Of a stretch of 64,000 nucleotides of DNA, positions 37,877 to 47,113 are shown piece after piece. The notes beneath the pieces are model-generated. The model was not told where the DNA came from. It was given only the letters and a program-made list of their open reading frames with translations, and searched no databases. The stretch is from an uncultured Pelagibacteraceae bacterium (GTDB taxonomy: Bacteria; Pseudomonadota; Alphaproteobacteria; Pelagibacterales; Pelagibacteraceae), in the NCBI GenBank assembly GCA_902601315.1, contig CACKMS010000006.1, positions 1 to 64,000 of the forward strand, in the 5' to 3' direction. Made by a program: the position numbers and the translations under genes. Position 1 is the stretch's first letter. The number at the start of each line of letters is the position of its first letter.

Positions 37877-38511
37877 TTGATTCGTATTTTTTAAAAACAG
37901 TTCCAAAATTTAATTTAGATGTTTCACGTGAAACACTCGAAAGGTTAGATGAGTATTCAAAAGACATAATTTTAAAAAATAAAGAAATAAATTTAATTAG
38001 CAAAAGCACAGAAAGCTCAATAAAATCAAGGCATATTGCTGATAGCATGCAAACCATTGATTTTATTGATAAAAATGACATTAAAACGTGTACCGACTTA
38101 GGTTCGGGGGCAGGTTTACCAGGAATTGTCCTAGGTATTATCATGAGTTCGAAAAATCCTACATTTAAAGTGATTTTTTATGAAAAAAGTTATCATAAAA
38201 GTAATTTCTTAAGAGAAATGTCCAAAAAATTTAAACTGGATGCGGAAATTTATCAAAAAAATATTTTTAACGAAAAAAATTTAATTACAGACGTCATAAT
38301 TTCACGTGCCTTTAAACCTTTGCCAGTAATTTTTCAAATTGCGAAAACAAATTTTAAAAATTTTAAATACATAATTTTATTTTTAGGAAAAAATGGAAAA
38401 AAGATTTTAAAAGATGCAATGAAAAATTGGAAATTTGATTATGAAGAGAGAAAAAGTGTAACCAGCGACGAGTCAATCATTGTGAAAATATCTAATCTTA
38501 AAAAAATATGA
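37873..38511 (+). CDS. rsmG: 16S rRNA (guanine-527 N7) methyltransferase
   Basis: A 212-residue SAM-dependent methyltransferase (GidB). The SAM loop [16 protein letters not shown] is clear, and [14 protein letters not shown] matches a family block. The only plausible start is TTG at 37873, which overlaps the mnmG stop; the next Met is far inside. A perfect parS site lies in its 5' part, encoding the VSRET stretch near residues 17-21. It overlaps parA by 4 nt. Confidence 0.96.
   Translation: MIDSYFLKTVPKFNLDVSRETLERLDEYSKDIILKNKEINLISKSTESSIKSRHIADSMQTIDFIDKNDIKTCTDLGSGAGLPGIVLGIIMSSKNPTFKVIFYEKSYHKSNFLREMSKKFKLDAEIYQKNIFNEKNLITDVIISRAFKPLPVIFQIAKTNFKNFKYIILFLGKNGKKILKDAMKNWKFDYEERKSVTSDESIIVKISNLKKI
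37920..37935. other. Perfect parS site inside rsmG
   Basis: TGTTTCACGTGAAACA is an exact copy of the consensus 16-bp chromosomal parS palindrome. It lies within the rsmG coding sequence, 573 bp before parA and 332 bp after the first site. It marks the centromere-like region where ParB loads. Confidence 0.95.
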
Positions 38512-39308
38512 ATAGAAAAATTATTTCAGTGATAAATCAGAAAGGTGGAGTGGGGAAGACAACAACAATAATTAATTTGGCTGCTGGTTTGTCTCTTAAA
38601 GAAAAAAAAATTCTTGTGATTGACCTTGACCCACAAGGAAATGCCACAACTGGTCTTGGATTATCCAACTCAGGTACATCTGATAATACAATTTATAGTG
38701 TTTTAAATGGAAACAAAAAAATATCCGACGTGATACAAAAAACTGAATTTAAAAACTTAGATATTATTACCTCTAACGTAGATTTATCAGGACTCGAGGT
38801 TGAAACTGCTGGTGACAGCCGAAGAGCATTTAAATTAAAAGATGAATTATCCTCTATTTTAAATGATTCTAGAACATCCTATCATTATATACTAATTGAC
38901 TGCCCTCCATCTCTTAGTCTTCTCACAATTATGGCCTTAGTTGCCTCTGATGCTTTGGTAGTCCCACTTCAAACTGAGTTTTTCGCTTTAGAGGGCTTAA
39001 CCCAATTAATGAAAACTATTGAAAGGATTAAATCGAATTTAAATCCTATCCTAGAGATAAGAGGGATCCTCCTTACGATGTATGATAAGAGAAATAAGTT
39101 GTCCAGTCAGGTGGAGATGGAAGCTAGAAATTTTTTTAAAGAAAAAGTTTATAACACAGCAGTGCCGAGAAATGTACGGTTATCCGAAGCGCCCTCTCAT
39201 GGAGTTCCAGTATTAATTTACGATAAGCTTTGTCCAGGTAGTAAAGCGTATTTTAGTTTCACTGAAGAATTTTTAGAACAAGAAAAAGAAATTGAGACTG
39301 CTGCATGA
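38508..39308 (+). CDS. parA: Chromosome partitioning ATPase ParA
   Basis: A 266-residue deviant Walker-A ATPase that moves ParB-parS complexes over the nucleoid. The opening VINQKGGVGKTTTIINLAAG has the signature Lys, and LVIDLDPQGNATTGLGL and ILIDCPPSLSLLTIMAL are the other nucleotide motifs. No N-terminal DNA-binding domain is present, as in chromosomal (Soj-type) ParA. It overlaps parB by 4 nt (ATGA). Confidence 0.98.
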   Translation: MNRKIISVINQKGGVGKTTTIINLAAGLSLKEKKILVIDLDPQGNATTGLGLSNSGTSDNTIYSVLNGNKKISDVIQKTEFKNLDIITSNVDLSGLEVETAGDSRRAFKLKDELSSILNDSRTSYHYILIDCPPSLSLLTIMALVASDALVVPLQTEFFALEGLTQLMKTIERIKSNLNPILEIRGILLTMYDKRNKLSSQVEMEARNFFKEKVYNTAVPRNVRLSEAPSHGVPVLIYDKLCPGSKAYFSFTEEFLEQEKEIETAA

Positions 39309-40153
39309 TAAATCCGTTTAAAAATAAAAAAGGATTAGGAAGAGGTTTGTCATCCCTGATCGGAGATAGTGATGTAAAGATTACAAACAATAAAATATCG
39401 ATTAGTTCTATTATTCCAAATAAATATCAACCAAGAAAAAACTTTGATAAAAATAGCTTAGAAGAACTCACAGCATCAATTCGTGAAAGAGGAATTATTC
39501 AGCCAATAATTGTTAGAGCATCAGAAGATAGCAATGACAAATATGAATTGATAGCAGGAGAAAGAAGATGGCAAGCAGCACAAAATGCTGGCTTGCACGA
39601 AGTTCCAGCAGTAATTCTTAATGTAGACAATCTTATGTCCCTTGAATTTGCAATTGTTGAAAATGTTCAAAGAAAGGATCTTAACCCTATCGAGGAAGCA
39701 GAGGGATATCAAAGATTAATTAACGAATTTAATTATGATCAAGACAAAGTTGCGAAATTTATTGGTAAGAGCAGAGCACATATATCTAACTGCATAAGAT
39801 TATTAAGTCTTCCAGCTAAGGTAATTGAGCACATTATCAATGACAAATTATCTCCAGGCCATGCCAAGATTTTAGTTGGTTTAGATAACTCTGAGTTATT
39901 GGCTGAGAAAATAATCAAAAAAAAATTATCGGTTAGACAAGCAGAAGCACTTGTCAGATTGGTAAAGAGCAATAAAAGTCCAAATAAATCAAAAGATCCA
40001 AATTCAACAGATATTGAGAACCAACTCAGTTCCAAAATTGGTATGAAGGTATTTTTAAATAATAAAAAAAATAATACCGGCACATTAATTTTTGAGTATA
40101 AAGGTGTTGATCAACTAGATCGTTTAATCAAAATAATTAAGGAAAATTATTAA
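39305..40153 (+). CDS. parB: Chromosome partitioning protein ParB
   Basis: A 282-residue CTP-dependent DNA clamp. It starts with GLGRGLSSLIGD, followed by the CTPase domain with AGERRWQAAQNAGLHEVPA and ENVQRKDLNPIEEAEGYQRL, and a helix-turn-helix (DQDKVAKFIGKSRAHISNCI) that reads parS. The C-terminal dimer region ends LDRLIKIIKENY. Its own parS sites are within 2.6 kb. The stop overlaps holA by 4 nt. Confidence 0.98.
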   Translation: MINPFKNKKGLGRGLSSLIGDSDVKITNNKISISSIIPNKYQPRKNFDKNSLEELTASIRERGIIQPIIVRASEDSNDKYELIAGERRWQAAQNAGLHEVPAVILNVDNLMSLEFAIVENVQRKDLNPIEEAEGYQRLINEFNYDQDKVAKFIGKSRAHISNCIRLLSLPAKVIEHIINDKLSPGHAKILVGLDNSELLAEKIIKKKLSVRQAEALVRLVKSNKSPNKSKDPNSTDIENQLSSKIGMKVFLNNKKNNTGTLIFEYKGVDQLDRLIKIIKENY

Positions 40154-41124
40154 TAATTGCTAATTAAATCTGATACAATATTAACGGAAGATGTATTTTT
40201 CTTGGTTAAAATCTCCAAATTTGATATTTGATAAATTTTTCCTCTAATCTCTTTTTCAGACCAATTTTTAATTTGTTGTTTAACTAAATCTTTTTCTTTC
40301 CAAAATATTGAGGGTTTATAAGATGAAATTACTTCATCAATATTATTTTTTTCTTTTTGAATATTCTTTAATTTTAAAAGCCTTTTTGATCTATTGAGCA
40401 ATGTTCTTAGTATTAAAATGCAATCATCATTTACAAAATTATTTTCATTTAGAATTTTCGAAACCTTTACCTTATTTTTTGCTAAATAATTGTCTACGAG
40501 TTCAAATATTCCATAATCTTCTGCAAGATTGGTTAAATTAAATACATCTTCTTGCGAGATTTTTTTCCTAGTTAGAGAGAGAGCTTCCAACTTTTTGAGT
40601 TCATTATTTAAATTACCTCTATCTCCTCGTGCTCTTTCAACAATTAAATTTATAGTTTCTTGTGAAATTTTTATATTTTTTTCTTTTATAAATTTAATTG
40701 CAAAAATATTTAGACTTTGATTGTTGTCTTCATAAAATGGTATGCAGGCTAATTCTTTATCTTTCTCAAATAAAGCTCTTAATTTTGATCTTTTATCTAA
40801 GTTTTCAGAGTTTATTACTATTTGTACGTTTGATATATCTCTCTCTAAAAAATCCTCTATAAAATTTAGTATCTTATTAGATGATCTTGAAATTATAATC
40901 ATTTTCATCTCACTAAATAACGAACCATTCATAAAATCTTCAAGTATGGACTCTTTATTTTCTAAAACTTCTGACTCCTCATAACGTAATGTTTCTCCAG
41001 TAAAACCTAATGAAATATTGGATTTGATAACTTCTTCTTTAAAACCTTTATTGAGACCGTACAAAAGAATTGATTTATATTTAGAAAATTTAGTTTTGAT
41101 TACTTCGAAAGATTTAATTATCAT
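40150..41124 (-). CDS. holA: DNA polymerase III delta subunit
   Basis: A 324-residue clamp-loader subunit that opens the beta clamp. Sequence conservation is low in this family. The pieces ILLYGLNKGFKEEVI, SLFSEMKMIIIS, RGDRGNLNNELKKLEALSL and DYGIFELVDNYLAKN fit HolA. The context lptE-holA downstream of leuS is the usual alphaproteobacterial arrangement and supports the call. It overlaps lptE by 11 nt. Confidence 0.9.
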   Translation of the reverse strand: MIIKSFEVIKTKFSKYKSILLYGLNKGFKEEVIKSNISLGFTGETLRYEESEVLENKESILEDFMNGSLFSEMKMIIISRSSNKILNFIEDFLERDISNVQIVINSENLDKRSKLRALFEKDKELACIPFYEDNNQSLNIFAIKFIKEKNIKISQETINLIVERARGDRGNLNNELKKLEALSLTRKKISQEDVFNLTNLAEDYGIFELVDNYLAKNKVKVSKILNENNFVNDDCILILRTLLNRSKRLLKLKNIQKEKNNIDEVISSYKPSIFWKEKDLVKQQIKNWSEKEIRGKIYQISNLEILTKKNTSSVNIVSDLISNY

Positions 41125-41596
41125 TAATCATTGGATTAAGTATTAAATTTGATGCAGAATTGATTATATCTGAAACCAAATTTTCAATAAGATTGTCTGT
41201 AAGGATTTCTTCTGATTTACTAAGTTCAAATTTGTCCGATATGTTATTGTAAGTTGATCTTTGAGTTAAACTTCGATTAACCAAAACTTTACTATTTTCA
41301 ATTAATTTATAATTTAAAGTAATTACAATTTCTAAAATAGATGGATCTCCTTTTGAATCTTTTGAGAGTATATTTTTAGTTTCATTTGAAGTAAAATCTA
41401 ATTTAAAGGTTCTTTTAATGCCCTTTAGTGCTTGTAGTTTATTCTCAATCTTGGAATTTATATCTTCTTTGCCAGAACTGCTTTTAACTTTTATAGAAAA
41501 GTCATAGTCAGACCCAATCAAAATTGGTTTATACCCACATCCATTCACAGATAGTAAAACTAGTAAAAAGCATAAATATAAAGTTTTTTTGATCAT
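41114..41596 (-). CDS. lptE: LPS assembly lipoprotein LptE
   Basis: A 160-residue lipoprotein with signal [15 protein letters not shown] and lipidated Cys followed by GYKPI, the usual start of LptE. With LptD it forms the outer-membrane LPS translocon. The pattern [21 protein letters not shown] is typical of the alphaproteobacterial group. It overlaps leuS by 4 nt (ATGA) and holA by 11 nt. Confidence 0.9.
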   Translation of the reverse strand: MIKKTLYLCFLLVLLSVNGCGYKPILIGSDYDFSIKVKSSSGKEDINSKIENKLQALKGIKRTFKLDFTSNETKNILSKDSKGDPSILEIVITLNYKLIENSKVLVNRSLTQRSTYNNISDKFELSKSEEILTDNLIENLVSDIINSASNLILNPMINDN

Positions 41597-44136
41597 ACTA
41601 AAATATTCATTAATCTATTTTTAACAAAGATTACTTTTTTTATAGACAGGTCCTTAAAATATTTATCTAATAATTTATCTTTTTTAACAAGCTCAAATAA
41701 TAATTCTTGTCTTAGACCTATTTCAGCGTTTATTATTGATCTCTTTTTTCCATTTATTTGGATTACATAGTCAATTGTTGTATTTTCAAGGTATTTTTTT
41801 TCAACTGTAGGCCACAAATTATTGTTTTTATACCCCATTTCTTCCTGACATTCATTTATAATATGAGGTAAAATTGGAGAAAATATAATTAAAATTTTTT
41901 CGTAGCACTCATTAAGATTTTTTGAGTTTATTTTATTATCAAGGTGTTTTAAGAGAAAGTTATAAGTTTGATGCATATTTGCAATAATGACATTATAACT
42001 AAAATTATTTAAATTTTGAGTTATTTTGTGAATTAATTGGTTTGTAAATTTTTTTAAAATTGTATCTTCCTGATTTTCGTTTTTAAGTTTTATTTTGTTT
42101 TTAATCTTTAGATGTAAATTCCAAAATTTCTGTACAAATTTATATGCCGATAACATTCCTTGCTCAGACCATTGTACATCTTTTTCTGGGGGACTATCTG
42201 AAAGAATAAAAAATCTTACAGCATCAGCACCATAATTGTTAATTATATTTTCCGGATCAATTACATTTTTTTTTGACTTTGACATCGATTCTGATGGACC
42301 AACTGTAACTTTTAACAATGGATTTTTTTTAATAAAATAATTTTCTCCCTTTGAGTCAACTTCATCAGGACTTAGCCAATTATTATTTTCATCTTTGTAT
42401 GTTTCATGGCAAACCATTCCTTGCGTGAAAAGACCTTCAAATGGTTCTTTAAATGTAAATTTATCATTTTCATAAGCTATAGATCTCATAAAAAATCTCG
42501 AGTATAATAAGTGAAGTATTGCGTGCTCTACACCTCCAATATATTGATCAACTGGCATCCAATAATTAATTTCATCTAAATCGAAACCATATTTAATATT
42601 ATTTGGTGAGCAAAATCTCAAAAAATACCATGAAGAATCTACAAAAGTGTCCAGAGTATCTGTTTCTCTAAAATATTTTTTTCCATTTATATTAATTGTC
42701 TTCCAATTTTTATCGTTGTCTAAAGGATTTCCTTTGCAATTCAGATTTATATTTTCAGGAAGTTTTACCGGTAGATTGTCTTTTGGAATCGTCTTAATTT
42801 CTCCATTTTCATCATAAGCTATAGGTATTGGGCATCCCCAGTATCTTTGTCTTGATACACCCCAGTCTTTTAATCTAAAATTAATTTTTTCTTTTCCAAT
42901 CCCTCTATCTTGTAAAATCTCTATAGCTTTTAATACTGATTGACCTGGTGCCTCTAAACCATCAAGGAATTCCGAATTAATAATAATTCCTTCTCCAGAA
43001 AATGCTTCATTAGTTACTTCAAATTTTTCAACATTTTTTGGTTGGACTACTGTTTTTATAGAGAGATTGTATTTTTTAGCAAAATCAAAATCTCTTTGGT
43101 CATGTCCAGGACAACCAAAAACTGCACCAAAACCATAGTCCATTAGCACAAAATTTGCGAAGTAAACTGGGACTTTTTCATCTTCTTTAAAAGGATTTAT
43201 TGCTTTTAAATTAGTTTTAAAACCAATCTTTTCAGCTAAGGCTAAAGATTCCTCTGTAGTACCAGTCTTAGAACATTCTTCTTTAAACTTTAAAAATTTA
43301 GGATCATTTTCATAATGCTTAGATACTGGATGGTCAGGTGAAATAGCTAAAAAAGAAAATCCAAATAATGTATCTGGTCTAGTTGTAAAACATTTTATGT
43401 TTTCAACCGGTAAATCGCCTTCTATTTTAAAATTTAATTCACATCCGAACGATTTTCCAATCCAATTTCGCTGCATAACCTTAACTTTGTTAGGCCAATT
43501 TTTTAGCTTATCAAGATCAGCTAATAATTCTTCTGAAAATTTTGAAATATTAAAAAACCATTGATTTAGTTTTTTTCTTTGTACATTAGCTCCTGATCTC
43601 CAGCCCTTACCATCTATAACTTGTTCATTTGCCAAAACAGTTTCATCAACAGGGTCCCAATTTACAAAATTTTCTTTTCTGTAAACTAAACCTTTTTCAA
43701 ACAACTCCAAAAAAAATATCTGTTGATGTTTAAAATAATCTTCATTACACGTAGAAATTTCTCGATCCCAATCTATAGAAAGACCTAATTTTTTTAATTG
43801 AGATTTCATAATCGAAATATTTTTTTCAGTCCAATCTTTTGGATTTAAATTATTTTGTTTTGCAGCATTTTCTGCTGGTAAACCAAAAGAATCCCAGCCC
43901 ATAGGATGCAAGACGTTATATCCCTCGAGTGACTTGTATCTTGAAAGAACATCTCCAATTGTATAATTTCTAACATGGCCCATGTGTATTTTACCTGATG
44001 GGTAAGGAAACATTTCAAGGCAATAAAATTTTTTTTTGTCTTTTCTAATATCTGTTTTAAAGGATTTATTATCTTCCCAGAATTTTTGCCACTTATTTTC
44101 TACTATTTTGAAATTATATCTGTTGTTTTGTTCCAC
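41593..44136 (-). CDS. leuS: Leucyl-tRNA synthetase
   Basis: An 847-residue class I synthetase. The HIGH motif appears as HMGH at residues 51-54 in [19 protein letters not shown], and KMSKS as [13 protein letters not shown]. The editing domain has [31 protein letters not shown] is the usual leucine-specific block. The start codon is GTG at 44136. Length is normal for bacteria. Confidence 0.98.
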   Translation of the reverse strand: MEQNNRYNFKIVENKWQKFWEDNKSFKTDIRKDKKKFYCLEMFPYPSGKIHMGHVRNYTIGDVLSRYKSLEGYNVLHPMGWDSFGLPAENAAKQNNLNPKDWTEKNISIMKSQLKKLGLSIDWDREISTCNEDYFKHQQIFFLELFEKGLVYRKENFVNWDPVDETVLANEQVIDGKGWRSGANVQRKKLNQWFFNISKFSEELLADLDKLKNWPNKVKVMQRNWIGKSFGCELNFKIEGDLPVENIKCFTTRPDTLFGFSFLAISPDHPVSKHYENDPKFLKFKEECSKTGTTEESLALAEKIGFKTNLKAINPFKEDEKVPVYFANFVLMDYGFGAVFGCPGHDQRDFDFAKKYNLSIKTVVQPKNVEKFEVTNEAFSGEGIIINSEFLDGLEAPGQSVLKAIEILQDRGIGKEKINFRLKDWGVSRQRYWGCPIPIAYDENGEIKTIPKDNLPVKLPENINLNCKGNPLDNDKNWKTININGKKYFRETDTLDTFVDSSWYFLRFCSPNNIKYGFDLDEINYWMPVDQYIGGVEHAILHLLYSRFFMRSIAYENDKFTFKEPFEGLFTQGMVCHETYKDENNNWLSPDEVDSKGENYFIKKNPLLKVTVGPSESMSKSKKNVIDPENIINNYGADAVRFFILSDSPPEKDVQWSEQGMLSAYKFVQKFWNLHLKIKNKIKLKNENQEDTILKKFTNQLIHKITQNLNNFSYNVIIANMHQTYNFLLKHLDNKINSKNLNECYEKILIIFSPILPHIINECQEEMGYKNNNLWPTVEKKYLENTTIDYVIQINGKKRSIINAEIGLRQELLFELVKKDKLLDKYFKDLSIKKVIFVKNRLMNILV

Positions 44137-44175
44137 TTATTGTCTAGTTTTAAAATTTGAATAGGTTACTAAATT

Positions 44176-44721
44176 TTACTTAACAGTTCCTTTTCCCCTA
44201 TATGGTTTAAAGTTTTTCACTTTTGTTTCTTTTTCGTAAACTGCAGCTTTCATTAAAATTTTTTTACTCAATTCTTTTTTAATATTTTCAGATTTTTCTA
44301 TGATTTTACAATTTTCATTCGAAGCACATTTTTTATAAAATACTTTTATATCTAAAGCATCGGATCTGATTTCATTCGTTAAAAATCTAATAGAAATTTT
44401 GATTGCTTCAGAGGAATTTGTATTACTAGAGTACCAGTCTGTTATTATTATTCCACCACTATAATTTGCTGATACCAAAGGCATGAAATCTATTGTATCA
44501 AGCGAAGCCCTCCACAAACTGTTTGAGCTTGCAAAATCAAAATTTCCTGAGCCACCATTATTCTGATCAGAAAATCTAAATCCTCTACCCTCCTCTATAT
44601 TTTTTTTAACTCTGGACTCAGCATCAGGTGGAAACTGACGTGCGTCGGCACCCATCCCGCAGGAATAAAGAAAAATTATTAAAGAGCTTAAAATTGCTAA
44701 ATTTCTAAGATTTTTATTCAT
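44176..44721 (-). CDS. DUF3576 lipoprotein
   Basis: A 181-residue predicted lipoprotein with signal LAILSSLIIFLYSC and lipidated Cys. The mature protein begins GMGADARQFPPDAESRVKKN, then GNFDFASSNSLWRASLDTID and IIITDWYS, which define DUF3576. Function is unknown, but the family regularly precedes leuS-lptE-holA in alphaproteobacteria, hinting at an envelope role. It is divergent from the porin across a 194-bp gap. Confidence 0.92.
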   Translation of the reverse strand: MNKNLRNLAILSSLIIFLYSCGMGADARQFPPDAESRVKKNIEEGRGFRFSDQNNGGSGNFDFASSNSLWRASLDTIDFMPLVSANYSGGIIITDWYSSNTNSSEAIKISIRFLTNEIRSDALDIKVFYKKCASNENCKIIEKSENIKKELSKKILMKAAVYEKETKVKNFKPYRGKGTVK

Positions 44722-44777
44722 TTTTAAATTTTACGTTTTATTTAATATTAATGCAAAATAGTCAATTTCCTGAATAA

Positions 44778-44808
44778 AACAGTATAGGTGCAAAAATGCA
44801 ACAGTATA
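44778..44808. promoter_or_regulatory. Direct repeats in the porin upstream region
   Basis: AACAGTATA occurs at 44778-44786 and again at 44800-44808, 22 bp apart (about two helical turns), with a TGCAAAAATGCA dyad overlapping the spacer. Such phased repeats often bind OmpR-like activators. The 194-bp gap is large for this window and must serve both the porin and the DUF3576 gene. No factor can be named from sequence. Confidence 0.35.
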
Positions 44809-44900
44809 AAAAATAACAACTCATTATTGAGATATATGGGATTTAAAACAGATAAAACTGCTAAAAGGCTGATGTTTAATATTAATATTAACAATTAAAT

Positions 44901-44907
44901 AAAGGAG
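44901..44907 (+). promoter_or_regulatory. Strong Shine-Dalgarno site of the porin gene
   Basis: AAAGGAG, 8 bases before the porin ATG, is a near-consensus ribosome-binding site. Most genes in the window lack such a site, so this one stands out and fits very high expression. Confidence 0.8.
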
Positions 44908-44915
44908 TAATTAAT

Positions 44916-45863
44916 ATGAACAATCTTAAAAAAGTAGGATTGACTGCATTAGGTACTGCTCTTGTATCATCGTCAGCTTTTGCTGGTGCTTTAGATGTTA
45001 CAGGTACTGCTGGTATTACATATGTAGGAAATTCTTCATTTGACAACGGTGATAGTAAGTTAGAGCAAAAAACTACAATCTCTTTCACAGGTTCTGCTGA
45101 TTTAGATAACGGTTTTACAGTAAGCTACTATAACAACGTTTCAGGTGATGCTATGACATCTGGAAATGCTCACTTCGATGTAGACATGGGAGATATGGGT
45201 AAACTTAGATTCGCAGGTAACGGTGTATCAGGAAATGGTGCAGTCGGTTCTTGGGATGATAAAACTCCAGCTGCTAACGAAGAGTCATGGGACATTAAAG
45301 GTGGCGGTGGAGAAACTGGTCCGATCGCTCAACAAACTGGAGATGATTCTCTTATCTACACAAATAGTTCAGCTATAGATGGTGTAACTATAATGTTAAA
45401 CTATAAGCCAAGTGAAAGTGGTGCAAATGACAGCACAACAGGTGCAGGTATTGCATTTACTGGTGTTGAAGGTTTAAACATTGGTGCTGCAATGGAAGAT
45501 AACAACACAACTAAAGATGCAACAGTAGAAAACACTGTTTTCTATGCAACATATGCAATGGATGCATTTACAGTTGGTTTCCAATCAAACGAAACTGATA
45601 GCCAAGCAGCTAATGCAGATACAGAGTTTGAAGCTTGGGGTGTTTCTTATGCAGTAAGCGAAGACCTTTCAATTTCATACGGTTCTTCAACTGTTGAATT
45701 TGAAAATACAAGCTTATCCGACCAAGAAGCAGATGCAATTGGTATATCTTGGACAAATGGTTCAATGTCAGTTACAGCTTCAAGACATGATATGTCAAAT
45801 TTAAAAGGTGATGCAACTGATGACAGAGACGTCACAGAACTTAACTTAACTTTTGCATTCTAA
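44916..45863 (+). CDS. Outer-membrane porin
   Basis: A 315-residue secreted beta-barrel. The signal peptide is MNNLKKVGLTALGTALVSSS followed by AFA. Mature sequence alternates short strands and Gly/Asn/Asp-rich turns and ends in an aromatic residue (LNLTFAF), the sorting signal for outer-membrane barrels. Base composition is less AT-extreme and codon choice more regular than in neighbours. With its strong ribosome site and terminator, this suggests a major expressed porin. Substrate range is unknown. Confidence 0.93.
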   Translation: MNNLKKVGLTALGTALVSSSAFAGALDVTGTAGITYVGNSSFDNGDSKLEQKTTISFTGSADLDNGFTVSYYNNVSGDAMTSGNAHFDVDMGDMGKLRFAGNGVSGNGAVGSWDDKTPAANEESWDIKGGGGETGPIAQQTGDDSLIYTNSSAIDGVTIMLNYKPSESGANDSTTGAGIAFTGVEGLNIGAAMEDNNTTKDATVENTVFYATYAMDAFTVGFQSNETDSQAANADTEFEAWGVSYAVSEDLSISYGSSTVEFENTSLSDQEADAIGISWTNGSMSVTASRHDMSNLKGDATDDRDVTELNLTFAF

Positions 45864-45883
45864 TTATTTAATATAATTAAATT

Positions 45884-45913
45884 AAAGGCCCCTTTTTAGG
45901 GGCCTTTTTTTTT
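45884..45913 (+). terminator. Strong rho-independent terminator after the porin
   Basis: AAAGGCCCCT and AGGGGCCTTT form a perfect 10-bp stem with a TTTT loop, running into a nine-base T tract (45905-45913). It begins 20 bases after the porin stop. It is the best intrinsic terminator in the window, and the only hairpin at a convergent gene junction. Confidence 0.95.
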
Positions 45914-45922
45914 GGACTAAAT

Positions 45923-46447
45923 CTAATTGAAATAACTAATTCCAGCAAAACCAACACAATTTGATAAAGAAAGTATTTTAAGATTTTTTCTATTAATACC
46001 TCCAAGAGCAATTATGCTAGTTTCGGTTACCTTTTCTAAATTTCTAAATCTGTAGAGACCTAGGTAATTTTTATTTTTCTTAAATATTGATGAAATAAAA
46101 ATGAAATCAACTTTTTGTTTCTCTTTCAATCGTATTTCTTTGATGTTGTGCGCTGATCCTAAAACTATAAATTTTTTTTTTAAACTGTAATTTAAATGTT
46201 TAAGGCTCTTATTAAATGAGGGAATATAAGCACCATCATAACCGAGTCTAAGAGCAAGCCTAAAGTTATTTGCCAAACAAACCTTGATATTTTTCTTTTT
46301 ACAGAATTCTTTAATCTGTAAAAGTTCAATTATATTGGGCTTTTTTGCATAGTTTCTAAAAATAACAGTTGTATTTGAGTTTAAATTTTTGAGTTCTGTA
46401 GTATTAAATCTTTTTATAAAGTAGTAATTTTTTAATAATCTATGCAT
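45923..46447 (-). CDS. Thiamine phosphate synthase-family protein (ThiE/TenI-like)
   Basis: A 174-residue TIM-barrel protein of the ThiE/TenI family. Matching pieces are YYFIKRF, TVIFRNYAKKPN, LANNFRLALRLGYDGAYIPS (the INDR..A..GADGVHLG position), LGSAHNIKEI, VDFIFISSIFKK and IALGGINRKNLKIL. ThiE joins the pyrimidine and thiazole halves of thiamine; TenI-type relatives do thiazole aromatisation. Several catalytic positions differ from ThiE, so activity is uncertain. The ATG at 46447 shares the hexamer ATGCAT with the yggS start on the other strand; an in-frame TTG is one codon upstream. Confidence 0.8.
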   Translation of the reverse strand: MHRLLKNYYFIKRFNTTELKNLNSNTTVIFRNYAKKPNIIELLQIKEFCKKKNIKVCLANNFRLALRLGYDGAYIPSFNKSLKHLNYSLKKKFIVLGSAHNIKEIRLKEKQKVDFIFISSIFKKNKNYLGLYRFRNLEKVTETSIIALGGINRKNLKILSLSNCVGFAGISYFN

Positions 46448-47110
46448 CAATTAGTTACAAATTTTAACAATATACAAACCTCAATAAAATCAAATCAAGA
46501 AAAAACAAACAACAAAAATAATATCAAAATTATTGCTGTTTCAAAAACTTTTGAAATTAGTCATATAAATCCTTTAATTGATTATGGTCACACAGACTAC
46601 GGTGAAAATAAGGTTCAAGAGGCTATTGAAAAATGGACAGATATTAAGAAAAAAAATGATAAAATTTCACTTCATCTAGTTGGAAAACTGCAATCAAACA
46701 AGATAAAATTAGCATTAAAAATATTTGATTATATCCACTCCCTCGATAGTGAAAAACTTGCAAATAAAATATCTGAGGAGCAAAAAAAAATTGGAAAAAA
46801 ACCTAAATTATTTATTCAAGTAAATATTGGAAATGAAGACCAAAAAAGCGGGATTGATCCTAATAAGTTAGTGTCTTTTCACAAATATTGCTTAGATAAA
46901 GATCTAGATGTCATTGGCACTATGTGTTTACCGCCTATGTCAGAAGATCCAGAAAAATATTTCATGAGGATGAATTATTTAAATAAAAAATTGGGCTTAA
47001 GAGAACTTAGCATGGGTATGTCAGCTGACTATATCACTGCAATCGAGAACAATGCTACTTTTATCAGAGTAGGTTCTAAAATATTTGGGGAAAGGAAAAA
47101 GAAACTATAA
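46442..47110 (+). CDS. YggS-family PLP homeostasis protein
   Basis: A 222-residue pyridoxal-phosphate-binding barrel of the YggS/PROSC family, involved in vitamin B6 balance. IKIIAVSKTFEISHI carries the PLP Lys. TDYGENKVQEAIEKW, SLHLVGKLQSNKIKLALKI, VNIGNEDQKSGIDPN, LSMGMSADYITAIENNATFI and RVGSKIFGERK are all typical. No other Met is near the N-terminus, so the start inside ATGCAT is well supported. A TPR-sulfotransferase gene follows after 3 bases. Confidence 0.95.
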   Translation: MHQLVTNFNNIQTSIKSNQEKTNNKNNIKIIAVSKTFEISHINPLIDYGHTDYGENKVQEAIEKWTDIKKKNDKISLHLVGKLQSNKIKLALKIFDYIHSLDSEKLANKISEEQKKIGKKPKLFIQVNIGNEDQKSGIDPNKLVSFHKYCLDKDLDVIGTMCLPPMSEDPEKYFMRMNYLNKKLGLRELSMGMSADYITAIENNATFIRVGSKIFGERKKKL

Positions 47111-47113
47111 CTA

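Noticed and set aside
38298-38313. Third parS site in rsmG around TTTCACGTG
   Set aside because: Only the central bases match; the right arm (CCTTT) does not pair with the left, so it is not a plausible ParB palindrome.
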